A DNA stretch of 64,000 bases from Lachnospiraceae bacterium (GCA_022787145.1 JALFVM010000212.1:1-64000); one strand, 5' to 3'. Positions 18,230 to 27,299 are shown, counted from the stretch's first letter. The notes: a model not told the origin generated them from the letters alone. A program made the numbers and translations.

Positions 18230-19219
18230 ATGAAAATTTTAGTGTTAGGAGGAGCCGGATATATTGGTTCCCACACCGTGTATGAATTAATTGATGCTGG
18301 AGAAGAGGTTGTTATCGCAGACAATCTGGAGACAGGTCACATTGAGGCCGTGCATCCAAAGGCAAAGTTCTACAAAGGAGACATCCGTGACCGTGCTTTT
18401 GTAGATTCTGTTTTTGACAATGAAAAAATTGATGCTGTCATCCATTTTGCGGCAAACTCTCTTGTCGGTGAGAGTATGGTAAATCCATTAAAATACTATG
18501 ACAACAACCTGTGCGGCACAAAAGTACTTCTGGAATCTATGGTTGCCCACAATATTGATAAAATCGTATTTTCTTCTACGGCTGCTACTTACGGAGAACC
18601 TGAGCGTATCCCGATCATGGAGGGCGACCGCACAGAACCAACGAACACCTATGGAGAGACAAAGCTGTCCATGGAAAAAATGTTTAAGTGGACCGGAAAA
18701 GCTCATGGACTTCGCTATGTATCCCTGCGTTACTTCAACGCCTGCGGTGCTCACGTAAGCGGTCAGATCGGCGAAGCACACAAACCGGAGACGCACCTGA
18801 TTCCGCTGATTCTTCAGGTTCCGCTCAAACAGAGAGAGCACATCAGCATTTTTGGCGATGATTACGATACAAAAGACGGCACATGCATCCGTGATTACAT
18901 TCACGTAACCGACCTTGCACAGGCACACATCCTGGCAGTAAAATATCTGATGGCCGGAAACGAGAGCAATATCTTCAATCTTGGCAATGGCGTCGGCTTT
19001 ACGGTGAAAGAAGTTATCGAGACAGCACGTAAAGTCACAGGCGACCCAATCAAAGCAGAGATTGAGCCTCGACGCGCAGGAGATCCGGCACAGCTGATCG
19101 CATCCAGTGAGAAAGCCCGTACCATCCTCGGATGGAAACCAGAGCACGCAGATCTGGAAGAAATCATCGCAACTGCATGGAAATGGCACAGCACACATCC
19201 AAACGGCTACGCAAAATAA
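18230..19219 (+). CDS. galE: UDP-glucose 4-epimerase
   Basis: Interconverts UDP-galactose and UDP-glucose with bound NAD. It begins MKILVLGGAGYIGSHTVYEL, the usual Rossmann start. STAATYGEP and the catalytic YGETKLSMEK (YxxxK) follow, and SLRYFNACGAH is typical. I chose the ATG at 18230 (329 aa), 9 bases after AAGGAG; a longer reading from 18167 overlaps galK and lacks a ribosome site. It is the middle gene of the gal operon and could also feed UDP-galactose to glf at 52.6 kb. Confidence 0.97.
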   Translation: MKILVLGGAGYIGSHTVYELIDAGEEVVIADNLETGHIEAVHPKAKFYKGDIRDRAFVDSVFDNEKIDAVIHFAANSLVGESMVNPLKYYDNNLCGTKVLLESMVAHNIDKIVFSSTAATYGEPERIPIMEGDRTEPTNTYGETKLSMEKMFKWTGKAHGLRYVSLRYFNACGAHVSGQIGEAHKPETHLIPLILQVPLKQREHISIFGDDYDTKDGTCIRDYIHVTDLAQAHILAVKYLMAGNESNIFNLGNGVGFTVKEVIETARKVTGDPIKAEIEPRRAGDPAQLIASSEKARTILGWKPEHADLEEIIATAWKWHSTHPNGYAK

Positions 19220-19232
19220 TTAGGAGGAATTT

Positions 19233-20723
19233 ATGTTATCAGAAAGTATTGCAAAACTGGTACAGTACGGCATTGAGTGCGGTCTCACACCGGAGTGTGA
19301 GCGTACATACACCACCAATCTTCTGCTTGAGGCATTTGGCGAAGACGAATACAACGCCCCCGCCGAAGAATTTCACAATGTTGATCTGGAATCTACTTTA
19401 AAAGAACTGCTCGACGAGGCATGCAGCCGCGGCATCATCGAAGACAGCATTGTATACCGCGATTTATTTGACACAAAACTGATGAATTGCCTGATGCCAA
19501 GACCGGGTCAGGTACAGAAAGAGTTTGCCGAAAAATATGAGCAGAGCCCACAGGCTGCCACCGATTATTTCTACAAACTCAGCCAGGACAGCGACTATAT
19601 CCGCCGTTACCGCGTGTGCAAAGACAGACGCTGGACCGTCGAGAGCGACTATGGCACAATTGACATCACCATCAATCTCTCCAAACCAGAGAAAGACCCA
19701 AAAGCCATCGCCGCTGCAAAAAATGCAAAGGCAAGTAGCTATCCGAAATGTCTGCTCTGTATGGAGAATGAAGGTTATGCAGGACGCGTCAATCATCCGG
19801 CTCGCGAAAACCACCGCATCATTCCTGTCACAATCAACAACAGCAACTGGGGATTCCAGTATTCTCCATACGTTTACTACAACGAGCACTGCATCGTTTT
19901 CAACGGACAGCATGTTCCAATGAAAATCGACGAAGCTGCATTCCGCAAGCTCTTTGATTTTGTAAAACAGTTCCCACATTATTTCCTGGGTTCCAATGCC
20001 GATCTGCCAATCGTGGGAGGCTCCATCTTAAGCCACGACCATTTCCAGGGCGGACATTATACATTCGCCATGGCAAAAGCACCAATAGAGATATCTGTAA
20101 CCATTCCTGGCTATGAAGATGTGGAATGCGGCATTGTCAAATGGCCACTCTCTGTCCTGCGCATTCGCCACAAAGACGAGCAGAGACTGATTGCTCTTGC
20201 CACTCACGTCCTAAACGTATGGAGAGGCTACACAGACGAAGATGCCTTTATTTTCGCTGAAACAGACGGGGAACCGCACAATACAATCACACCGATTGCC
20301 AGAAAATGCAACGATGTATACGAACTGGACCTGACACTGCGCAACAATATCACAACCAAAGAACATCCTCTTGGTGTTTACCATCCACATGCAGAGTATC
20401 ACAATATCAAAAAGGAAAACATCGGTCTGATCGAAGTTATGGGACTTGCAGTCCTTCCTGCCAGATTAAAAGAGGAAATGGAGCTTCTTGGCGAATATCT
20501 CGTGGAAGGTAAAGATATCGCTTCAAATGAAGTCATCGCAAAGCATGCTGACTGGGCTGATCAGTTCAAACATAAATATGATTTATTCACAACAGAAAAC
20601 GTAACAGGCATTCTTCAGGACGAAATTGGTCAGACATTCGTAAAAGTTCTTGAAGATGCCGGTGTTTATAAGTGTACACCAGAGGGACGGGAAGCCTTTT
20701 TGAAATTTATAAATTCCTTATAA
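19233..20723 (+). CDS. galT: UDP-glucose-hexose-1-phosphate uridylyltransferase (Firmicutes-type GalT)
   Basis: Exchanges UMP between UDP-glucose and galactose-1-phosphate. The 496-aa length is that of the long Firmicutes GalT family (type 2), not the 350-aa enterobacterial type. NEHCIVFNGQHVPM, GGSILSHDHFQGGHY (the active-site His region) and HNTITPIARKCN are conserved. AGGAGG precedes the ATG. It is the last gene of galK-galE-galT. Confidence 0.96.
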   Translation: MLSESIAKLVQYGIECGLTPECERTYTTNLLLEAFGEDEYNAPAEEFHNVDLESTLKELLDEACSRGIIEDSIVYRDLFDTKLMNCLMPRPGQVQKEFAEKYEQSPQAATDYFYKLSQDSDYIRRYRVCKDRRWTVESDYGTIDITINLSKPEKDPKAIAAAKNAKASSYPKCLLCMENEGYAGRVNHPARENHRIIPVTINNSNWGFQYSPYVYYNEHCIVFNGQHVPMKIDEAAFRKLFDFVKQFPHYFLGSNADLPIVGGSILSHDHFQGGHYTFAMAKAPIEISVTIPGYEDVECGIVKWPLSVLRIRHKDEQRLIALATHVLNVWRGYTDEDAFIFAETDGEPHNTITPIARKCNDVYELDLTLRNNITTKEHPLGVYHPHAEYHNIKKENIGLIEVMGLAVLPARLKEEMELLGEYLVEGKDIASNEVIAKHADWADQFKHKYDLFTTENVTGILQDEIGQTFVKVLEDAGVYKCTPEGREAFLKFINSL

Positions 20724-20810
20724 TTTTGTAATAAGAATTCTTTAATAAATTTTATTTTTTCTTTAGAACAAAGTCACACTCTGTACACAATCGATTGTTA
20801 TACTAGTCTC

Positions 20811-20970
20811 ATAAACAACAAGGGGTCAGCAATCATTGAGCGCTCGGTTGCTGGTTCCGCTAAATAAGACACTTAGACTTTTATATAGATTGATTCTCCC
20901 CCTCTTTTACACTTTTCATTTTCAAGACAAGAAGAAAGCGGCTATGGATACCTTCCAGGCCGCTTTTTTC
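20811..20970 (+). ncRNA. candidate independent small structured RNA between galT and proA
   Basis: The 317-base gap after galT has no credible gene. TATACT (20799-20804) could be a -10 box, without a good -35. From about 20811 the sequence shows a hairpin with CAGCAA and TTGCTG arms (from 20828), and AGGGG near 20820 can pair with CCCCCT near 20900. It ends in a strong intrinsic terminator at 20936-20969. proA has its own promoter after that terminator. The transcript is therefore either a separate RNA of about 160 bases or a structured galT 3' end. I recognise no known family: no T-box, SRP or tmRNA signature. Confidence 0.35.
20936..20969 (+). terminator. intrinsic terminator upstream of proA
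   Basis: AAGCGGC (20936-20942) and GCCGCTT (20959-20965) pair, with an inner TGGA/TCCA extension, followed by TTTTTT. It ends the candidate small RNA or the gal transcript. Confidence 0.85.
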
Positions 20971-20975
20971 TGTCC

Positions 20976-21004
20976 TTGTAATCCATTTCGAAATCAGTTA
21001 TAAT
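20976..21004 (+). promoter_or_regulatory. predicted sigma-A promoter of proA
   Basis: TTGTAA (20976-20981) and a perfect TATAAT (20999-21004) are 17 bases apart. Transcription would start near 21011, about 30 bases before the ATG. Confidence 0.65.
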
Positions 21005-21040
21005 TCTGTATAAAAATACATGCAAAGGAAGGTGCACGAC

Positions 21041-22324
21041 ATGACAATCAAAGAACAGGCGGCACAGATCAAGCTGGACAGCACAAAAATGTCTGCCACA
21101 ACTTTAAAAGAGCGCAATCAGGCTTTAGCCGCTATCGTAAAAGCACTGTTGGACAACAAAGATGCCATTCTCCAGGCAAACTTGCAGGATCTGGAAGTCG
21201 CACAGAAGGAAAATGTGGCAGCTCCTCTAATCAAACGATTAAAATTTGATGAACATAAACTGGAGGATGTAACAAAGGGAATTCAGGATCTGATTTCTCT
21301 GCCCGATCCTCTTTCCAAGGTACAATTAAAAAGAGAATTAGACTCCGATCTTCTGATGGTACGTGAGACATGCCCAATCGGTGTCATCGGTGTGATTTTT
21401 GAAGCCCGTCCGGACGCCCTTGTACAGATCGCAACTTTATGTTTAAAGAGTGGAAACTGCGCCATCTTAAAAGGCGGAAGCGAGGCCATGAACACAAACA
21501 GAAAATTATTCGAGGTGATTTACAATGCAGCCGTAGAATCCGATCTTCCGCGTAACTGTCTGTTCCTCGTTGAGGCACGCAGCCAAATTGATGAGCTGCT
21601 CTCCTGCCACGAATCTGTTGACCTTCTGATTCCAAGAGGCTCCAACGCTTTCGTACAGTATATTATGAACAACAGTAAGATTCCTGTGATGGGACACGCA
21701 GACGGTATCTGCCATATCTATGTCGATAAAGATGCCGATATCGACAAGGCGATCAAAGTCATCATTGATTCCAAGACACAGTATACAGCCGTATGCAACG
21801 CAACAGAAACACTACTGGTACATAAAGATATTTCTGCAGCCCTGCTTCCAAAATTGAACGAAGCCTTCAAACAGAAAAACGTGGAAGTACGCGGAACTGC
21901 TGACATTCAGGAAATCATCGACTGTAAAGAAGCCGTAGAAAAAGATTTCCGCACCGAATATCTTGATTTGATTATCTCCATCAAGACCGTCAGCAATATG
22001 GAGGCTGCTATTGAGCACATCAACAAATACGGTTCTCACCACACAGACTGCATCCTTACCGAAAATGCAGAAGCTGCGGAAACCTTTATGAAATATGTCG
22101 ATTCCGCCGGTGTCTACCAGAACTGTTCTACCCGCTTCGCAGACGGCTACCGCTACGGCTTCGGCGCAGAAGTCGGCATCAGCACCGGAAAGCTGCATGC
22201 ACGCGGACCAGTCGGTCTGGAAGGGCTTTGTACCTACAAATACAAAATGTACGGCAATGGCAACATCGTTGCTGATTATGCCGAGGGACGCAAACAGTTC
22301 CACTTTAAAGATCTGGACGTATAA
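21041..22324 (+). CDS. proA: gamma-glutamyl phosphate reductase
   Basis: Reduces gamma-glutamyl phosphate to glutamate semialdehyde in proline synthesis. The 427-aa protein of the aldehyde dehydrogenase superfamily has IGVIGVIFEARPDALVQIA, LKGGSEAMNTN and the catalytic Cys in YTAVCNATETLLVH. I chose the ATG at 21041, which has AAGGAAGG 8 bases upstream, over one seven codons earlier. proB, which usually accompanies it, is not in the window. It has its own promoter and terminator, so it seems to be a single-gene unit. Confidence 0.96.
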   Translation: MTIKEQAAQIKLDSTKMSATTLKERNQALAAIVKALLDNKDAILQANLQDLEVAQKENVAAPLIKRLKFDEHKLEDVTKGIQDLISLPDPLSKVQLKRELDSDLLMVRETCPIGVIGVIFEARPDALVQIATLCLKSGNCAILKGGSEAMNTNRKLFEVIYNAAVESDLPRNCLFLVEARSQIDELLSCHESVDLLIPRGSNAFVQYIMNNSKIPVMGHADGICHIYVDKDADIDKAIKVIIDSKTQYTAVCNATETLLVHKDISAALLPKLNEAFKQKNVEVRGTADIQEIIDCKEAVEKDFRTEYLDLIISIKTVSNMEAAIEHINKYGSHHTDCILTENAEAAETFMKYVDSAGVYQNCSTRFADGYRYGFGAEVGISTGKLHARGPVGLEGLCTYKYKMYGNGNIVADYAEGRKQFHFKDLDV

Positions 22325-22328
22325 AATG

Positions 22329-22360
22329 ACCGGGGGATGCTTCCCCCGGTGTTCTTTTAT
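22329..22360 (+). terminator. intrinsic terminator after proA
   Basis: ACCGGGGGA (22329-22337) and TCCCCCGGT (22342-22350) form a very stable 9-bp stem with a TGCT loop, 4 bases after the proA stop and followed by a broken T run. It lies 75 bases from the end of metA and may serve both strands. Confidence 0.8.
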
Positions 22361-22425
22361 TTTATGATATCTTTTTAGAGATAAAATATACGGTTCTTAT
22401 TTTTACGTATCAAACGGTATCCGCT

Positions 22426-23349
22426 TTATTTAAACGGTGTTCCGTACAGATCATACGGGGTACTCTGGTACACATAATAATTCAGCCAGTTTGTATACAG
22501 GTTATTTGCTGTCGCTCTCCAGAGCAGATCCGGCTTGTTGTTTGGATCGTTATCTTTGTAATAGTTGACTGGAATCTCAATTGGAAGACCTTTTGACAAA
22601 TCTCTCTTGTACTCCGTATCGAGTGTCACTCTATCATACTCCGGATGTCCCATCACGAAAATCTGGCGTCCTTCTTTTGCCATAGCAAGAAACAGACCTG
22701 CTTCCTCAGACTCTGCGAGCACAGTCAGCTCCGGACATTTACGAATCAGTTCCATCGGTACTTCCGTATGTCTGGAATGTGGGGCAAGAAACGCATCGTC
22801 AAATCCCCGCACAAGCGGAATCTTGCGGTTCGCCACGCGATGCCAGAACAGTCCGAACATCTTTTTCTCAAGCTGCACTTTCGGAAGACCATAAAAATGG
22901 TACAGTCCGGCCTGTGCCCCCCAGCACAGAAAGATTGTAGACGTTACATTACGAACACTCCAGTCCATAATCTCCACCAATTCGTTCCAGTAATCCACTT
23001 TCTCAAATTCCATCTGCTCCACCGGAGCTCCTGTGATGATCAGTCCGTCAAATTTCTGATTTCTGACATCCTCAAACCCCTGATAGAACTTGTTCAGATG
23101 ACTCATTGATGTGTTTTTGGCCTCATGCGTACTTACCTTCATGAAAGTCACATCCACCTGCAAAGGGGTGTTGGAGAGAGAACGCAAAAGCTGCAGCTCT
23201 GTCTCCTCCTTCAAAGGCATCAGATTCAAAATCAGAATCTGGATTGGACGAATATCCTGATGCATTGCACGATGCTCATCCATCACGAAGATATTCTCCT
23301 TCTCTAAAATTTCTTTTACTGGTAAATCATTTTGTATTTTAATAGGCAT
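22426..23349 (-). CDS. metA: homoserine O-acyltransferase MetA, predicted acetyl-CoA specific
   Basis: Acylates homoserine at the start of methionine synthesis. The 307-aa length is normal. The catalytic triad is exactly placed: Cys142 in LCWGAQAG, His235 and Glu237 in MGHPEYD. Residue 111 is Glu (TGAPVEQMEFE), the residue known from the Bacillus cereus enzyme to give acetyl-CoA specificity; Gly there gives succinyl-CoA. The enzyme is therefore probably a homoserine O-acetyltransferase despite the usual succinyltransferase name. AAGGAGG lies in the end of ligA and the genes are 3 bases apart, so metA is at the end of the rluF-ligA-metA transcript. It consumes the product of hom. Confidence 0.94.
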   Translation of the reverse strand: MPIKIQNDLPVKEILEKENIFVMDEHRAMHQDIRPIQILILNLMPLKEETELQLLRSLSNTPLQVDVTFMKVSTHEAKNTSMSHLNKFYQGFEDVRNQKFDGLIITGAPVEQMEFEKVDYWNELVEIMDWSVRNVTSTIFLCWGAQAGLYHFYGLPKVQLEKKMFGLFWHRVANRKIPLVRGFDDAFLAPHSRHTEVPMELIRKCPELTVLAESEEAGLFLAMAKEGRQIFVMGHPEYDRVTLDTEYKRDLSKGLPIEIPVNYYKDNDPNNKPDLLWRATANNLYTNWLNYYVYQSTPYDLYGTPFK

Positions 23350-23352
23350 ATG

Positions 23353-25326
23353 TCATTCCTCCTTATCCTTTTCTGTCTCATACATTGCCATAAATTCTTC
23401 TTCGGAAATAACCGGGATTCCCAGTTCCCGTGCCTTTTTATTTTTGGAAGAATTGGATGTTGTATCATTGTTGATCAAATAATTGGTTTTCGAGGTGACG
23501 GAACCTGTCACTTTTCCGCCTTTGGATTCAATCAGTTCCTTCACCGCCGCACGATTTGCAAAATGATGCACACTGCCGGTAATAACAAAATTCATCCCTG
23601 CAAATACCTGTGTATCCCCAACAACCACCTGCTCAATCTCCAGATGAGTCAGCAGGTGGTCCAGCATTCGCTCATGCTCCGAATCCCGAAAATATTCTGT
23701 GATGCTTTTTGCAATCACGGGACCAATTCCGTCAATTGCACTGATTTCTTCTTCCTTGGCCTTTCGAATTGTCTCCAGATTATAATCGAACGCCTTGCAG
23801 ATCAGTTTTGCATTGGCGATCCCCACATTCAAAATTCCCAGGCTGTACAACACCCTCGGAAGAGTCGTCTTTCTGGATTTTTCAATACTTGCAATTAAAT
23901 TATCGTACGATTTCTGTCCAAAGCCTTCCATCTGCACAATCTCCTCTTCATAACGGGACAATTCATACAGATCTCCAAAGTCTTTCAGAAAGCCGCTCGC
24001 AATAAATTTCTCCAGGGAGGCTTCCGATAATCCATCAATGTTCATGGCATCCCTGCTCACAAATAACGTAAAAGATTTGATTTTCTTGGCAGGGCATTCT
24101 TTGTTGATACAATACAAAGCCTCCACATCATTTTCCTGACGAATCACCGCCTCGCCATGACAGACCGGACATTCTTTCGGAATCTCCAGTGTTGCACTTT
24201 CCGTAAGATTGCGTGCAATCTGAGGAATAATCATATTTGCTTTATAGACCTCAATCCGATCCCCGATTCCCAGCTTCAGTTCTTTCACAATGCTGATATT
24301 GTGCACACTTGCACGGCTGACGGTCGTTCCCTCCAGTTCCACCGGCTCAAAAATCGCCACCGGATTAATCAGCCCTGTACGCGAAGCACTCCACTCTATC
24401 TCTTTTAACGTGGTCTCGCAAATTTCATCCGCCCACTTAAATGCATAGGCATTTCTTGGAAATTTCGCGGTACTTCCCAGTGATTCCCCGTAGGCAATAT
24501 CATCATAAATAGCCACAAGACCATCCGACGGAAAATCGTTCTTCATTACCTGATGCGAAAAATATTCCATCGCCTCATCCAATGTCTCTCCTGTCACAAT
24601 CCGATACTCCACGGTCTGAAACCCAAGAGAAGCCAGCCAGTCCATCTGCTCATGATGAGAATTCTGAAAATCAACGCCCTGGACACTGACAAGAGTAAAA
24701 GCATAAAAACGTACATTTCTTCTGGCCGTGATCTCATTATTCAGCTGACGAACAGAACCACTGCAGAGATTGCGCGGATTTTTGTATTTGGCGTCCACAT
24801 CCTCAATCTCTTCATTGATTTTTTCAAAATCGGAATACGTAATAATCGCCTCGCCTCTCAAGACGAGTTCTCCCTGATAGGAAATGCGAAGTGGTAGGTT
24901 TTTAAATTTTCGAGCATTTGCAGTCACCACCTCTCCCACTGTGCCATTTCCTCTCGTAACTGCTTTGTAGAGTTGCCCATCACGGTAAGTAAGCACAATC
25001 GTCAGTCCATCCATTTTCCAGGACAGAATCGTCTTATGTTCCCCGATAAACGCCCGCAGAGCCTCACGGTCTTTTGTCTTGTCAAGAGAAAGCATCGGAC
25101 GTGCATGCGCCTCTTTCGGCAGTGCATCTACCGCTTCATATCCAACCTGAACAGTTGGACTGTCAGAAAAAACGGTTCCTGTTTCTTCTTCTAATGCCTG
25201 CAGTTCATCATAGAGCGCGTCATACTCATAATTGCTCATGATTTCCCGATCTTCCTGATAATAAGCTCTTCCTGCCCGATTTAAAATCTCCACTAATTCT
25301 TTCATTCTGTCCTGTTTACTTTGCAT
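23353..25326 (-). CDS. ligA: NAD-dependent DNA ligase
   Basis: Seals nicks in replication and repair. The 657-aa protein has all parts. They are the N-terminal NAD-binding Ia domain, the adenylated Lys in LSWKMDGLTIVL (about residue 112; KMDG where KxDG is the rule), and the OB fold. A four-Cys zinc finger (CPVCHGEA ... CINKECP), helix-hairpin-helix repeats and a C-terminal BRCT domain (VFAGMNFVITGSV onward) follow. AAGGAGA precedes the ATG. It overlaps the pseudouridine synthase gene by 11 bases and metA follows at once, an unusual pairing that I take as co-transcription without functional link. Confidence 0.97.
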   Translation of the reverse strand: MQSKQDRMKELVEILNRAGRAYYQEDREIMSNYEYDALYDELQALEEETGTVFSDSPTVQVGYEAVDALPKEAHARPMLSLDKTKDREALRAFIGEHKTILSWKMDGLTIVLTYRDGQLYKAVTRGNGTVGEVVTANARKFKNLPLRISYQGELVLRGEAIITYSDFEKINEEIEDVDAKYKNPRNLCSGSVRQLNNEITARRNVRFYAFTLVSVQGVDFQNSHHEQMDWLASLGFQTVEYRIVTGETLDEAMEYFSHQVMKNDFPSDGLVAIYDDIAYGESLGSTAKFPRNAYAFKWADEICETTLKEIEWSASRTGLINPVAIFEPVELEGTTVSRASVHNISIVKELKLGIGDRIEVYKANMIIPQIARNLTESATLEIPKECPVCHGEAVIRQENDVEALYCINKECPAKKIKSFTLFVSRDAMNIDGLSEASLEKFIASGFLKDFGDLYELSRYEEEIVQMEGFGQKSYDNLIASIEKSRKTTLPRVLYSLGILNVGIANAKLICKAFDYNLETIRKAKEEEISAIDGIGPVIAKSITEYFRDSEHERMLDHLLTHLEIEQVVVGDTQVFAGMNFVITGSVHHFANRAAVKELIESKGGKVTGSVTSKTNYLINNDTTSNSSKNKKARELGIPVISEEEFMAMYETEKDKEE

Positions 25327-26053
25327 GCTTGTCTCCTTTATAGCGCACAGTTGTATTAGAGGAATTCTGGATCATGGCAAAAAGTATTTTTTTCTCTTCT
25401 CTGGTTACTTCCCGGTAGCTTCCCACCGGCAAATCTCCAAGCACAATATTCATGACCCGTATTCGTTTCAATCTGACCACGCGATAGCCCAGATATTCAC
25501 ACATGCGCCGAATCTGACGATTCAGCCCCTGCGTGAGAATAATCCGGAAGCTTTTTTTGCCTGTCTGAAAAATCTCACAAGGTCTTGTTACGGTATCCAG
25601 AATCGGCACTCCCTTTGCCATCCGTTCCAGAAACTGCGGTGTAATCTCCTGATCCACCTTCACCACATATTCCTTCTCATGTGCATTTCCGCTTCGCATC
25701 ATTTTATTGACAATATCCCCCTGATTGGTCATCAAGATTAACCCTTCCGAATCCTTATCCAGTCTTCCCACCGAATAAATTCGGACAGGATAGTTGATAT
25801 AGTCCACAATGTTATTCTTCACAGACTTCTGGGATGTGCACTCCACGCCTCTCGGTTTATGAAAAGCCAGCAGTACATCCTGCTGCCGCTGCATGACTGC
25901 TTTTCCATTCACACACACCTTCTGCCCTTCCTCTATCTGATCGCCCAGCTTTGCCACACATCCGTCAATCGTCACTTTTCCAGCTGTGACAAGACGATCT
26001 GCCTCCCTGCGCGAACAGATTCCTGCATCACTTAAATATTTATTAATCCTCAT
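25316..26053 (-). CDS. rRNA pseudouridine synthase of the RsuA/RluB/RluF family
   Basis: Makes a pseudouridine in ribosomal RNA. The 245-aa protein has an N-terminal S4 RNA-binding domain (residues 1-60; RINKYLSDAGICSRREADRLV). The catalytic domain has GRLDKDSEGLILMTNQGD with the catalytic Asp, and the C-terminal GLNRQIRRMCEYLGYRVVRLKRIRV fits RluF or RluB. The exact target base cannot be told. The ribosome site is poor, and the predicted promoter leaves only about 9 bases of leader. First gene of the rluF-ligA-metA unit. Confidence 0.9.
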   Translation of the reverse strand: MRINKYLSDAGICSRREADRLVTAGKVTIDGCVAKLGDQIEEGQKVCVNGKAVMQRQQDVLLAFHKPRGVECTSQKSVKNNIVDYINYPVRIYSVGRLDKDSEGLILMTNQGDIVNKMMRSGNAHEKEYVVKVDQEITPQFLERMAKGVPILDTVTRPCEIFQTGKKSFRIILTQGLNRQIRRMCEYLGYRVVRLKRIRVMNIVLGDLPVGSYREVTREEKKILFAMIQNSSNTTVRYKGDKHAK

Positions 26054-26068
26054 TTTCTATCTCTCATT

Positions 26069-26097
26069 ATTATACAAAATTTCTCCCATATTCGCAA
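26069..26097 (-). promoter_or_regulatory. predicted promoter of the pseudouridine synthase-ligA-metA unit
   Basis: On the - strand TTGCGA (26092-26097) and TATAAT (26069-26074) are 17 bases apart. The predicted start is about 9 bases before the ATG, so the transcript may be almost leaderless. Confidence 0.55.
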
Positions 26098-26148
26098 CTG
26101 CGTCACTGTTCACTCCGTTCACAGTAACCTCCGTTTACAACAACGCAG
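26098..26148. repeat. short inverted repeat of the GTNACTGT family
   Basis: GTCACTGT (26102-26109) and ACAGTAAC (26121-26128) pair with one mismatch inside an outer CTGCGT/ACGCAG pair (26098-26103, 26143-26148). The arms resemble those of the repeat at 41364-41395 and the ends of the element at 42475-42617. It abuts the pseudouridine synthase promoter. Confidence 0.45.
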
Positions 26149-26164
26149 CTTCAGATACTCTGTC

Positions 26165-26205
26165 AAAAAAGCTGCCACACAATATCCAAATTGTGCAACA
26201 GCCTT
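26165..26205 (-). terminator. intrinsic terminator of the SH3-domain protein gene
   Basis: On the - strand a stem of about 16 bp including G-U pairs (arms AAGGCTGTTGCACAAT and ATTGTGTGGCAGCTT) is followed by TTTTTT. It lies about 75 bases after the stop at 26280. Confidence 0.8.
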
Positions 26206-26279
26206 TTCTTCCTGTGCAGATTACCTCGCTCTGCCCTGATCCCGCTACTCACTCTCCCAAGCTTTCCCGAACCCTTTAT

Positions 26280-27224
26280 TTATTCATATACATACTCATT
26301 ATAAATATAACCTGTTTGTCCATTGTAATTTACAATGATCCACAGACCATCTTCGCCAATCTTCTCCAGCGAATCTCCCTCATCAAGCACTCCGATTATT
26401 TCCGAATCACCGCCCGGAGCAGAACGGATGTTTGCATAGTCGTTGGCAGTCACCATAACCATATTACTTGTCTCCCCAGTAGCAACTGCTGCATCTGCCT
26501 GTGCAGATTCATCTGCTGAATCAGAGTCAGAATCCGTCTCGGTCTCATCTACTTCCTTACCTAAATTTTCAAGGAACTCTTTCAAGTCCGGATCACTCTT
26601 CTGGGCCTGCTGATATGCATCCTCTGTCTCGGAGATCAATTCCTGAACATCTGTATCCTGCAGAACATCCGATACATACGCTTGTATCTTGGCATCTTCC
26701 TCTGCAGTCTGAGAAATCTTGTAATCATCTCCATCTTTGACTACATACAACTGACTCAACGCAGGCACTGGCGTATCCACACCAGTACATATGTAATTAT
26801 ACTTGGCAAACACTACATACGTATCATCTGCCATACCCTTCTTTGTGTACACTTCAACATTGCTGTAACCATCGATATACTGAGAATTCTCAATCTTTGA
26901 CTCCTCAGAAGGATCGAGGTCATCCACCAATGTTTGCAAAGTAGTGACGTCCTTCTTACCCAATGCATCGTAGTAGGAACAAATTAACGCATTTACTTCC
27001 GGATAAGCATTTTTTTCCAGTGGATCCTCAGGCGTTTCAGTAGGTGCAGGCGTAGCGGATTCGGTGCCAGCCTCCATCTGCTCTTCTTTCGCATCATCGC
27101 TGTTATTAATTACCCCTGAAACAGCTCGGATTCCAAAGAAGATTAGCAGCAGCAATATCAGAATCCCACCGATCAGCATAATATATCGGAGATTATCTGA
27201 AAGCCACTCTCTGAAATTATCCAA
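26280..27224 (-). CDS. membrane-anchored protein with C-terminal SH3b domain
   Basis: A 314-aa protein of unknown function. A single membrane segment (about residues 13-35) is followed by an extracellular low-complexity linker rich in Glu, Thr and Pro. Then comes a region of about 110 residues (EVNALICSYYDALGKKDVTTLQTL...) that resembles a small NTF2-like fold, an acidic DSDSDSADES stretch, and a bacterial SH3 domain at about 255-314 (ANIRSAPGGDSEIIGVLDEGD). SH3b domains usually bind cell wall, so a surface role is inferred. The start is TTG, 8 bases after AAGGAGG. It has its own terminator. Confidence 0.8.
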   Translation of the reverse strand: MDNFREWLSDNLRYIMLIGGILILLLLIFFGIRAVSGVINNSDDAKEEQMEAGTESATPAPTETPEDPLEKNAYPEVNALICSYYDALGKKDVTTLQTLVDDLDPSEESKIENSQYIDGYSNVEVYTKKGMADDTYVVFAKYNYICTGVDTPVPALSQLYVVKDGDDYKISQTAEEDAKIQAYVSDVLQDTDVQELISETEDAYQQAQKSDPDLKEFLENLGKEVDETETDSDSDSADESAQADAAVATGETSNMVMVTANDYANIRSAPGGDSEIIGVLDEGDSLEKIGEDGLWIIVNYNGQTGYIYNEYVYE

Positions 27225-27251
27225 GTTTCTTTCCTCCTTTGATTAAGGTGA

Positions 27252-27296
27252 CATGAAGCAATCAGGTGACACACCTGAAAACACCTGAACTTCATG
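27252..27296. repeat. nested inverted repeat after the tRNA gene
   Basis: CATGAAG (27252-27258) and CTTCATG (27290-27296) enclose TCAGGTG (27262-27268) and CACCTGA (27272-27278), with a further CACCTGA copy at 27282-27288. It lies directly downstream of the tRNA on the - strand and lacks a T run. It may aid 3' processing or terminate weakly. Confidence 0.45.
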
Positions 27297-27299
27297 CAG

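Noticed and set aside
20811..20970. A T-box or known riboswitch for proA
   Set aside because: No T-box sequence (AGGGTGG...ACCGCG) or recognised riboswitch core is present, and proA has its own promoter after the terminator.
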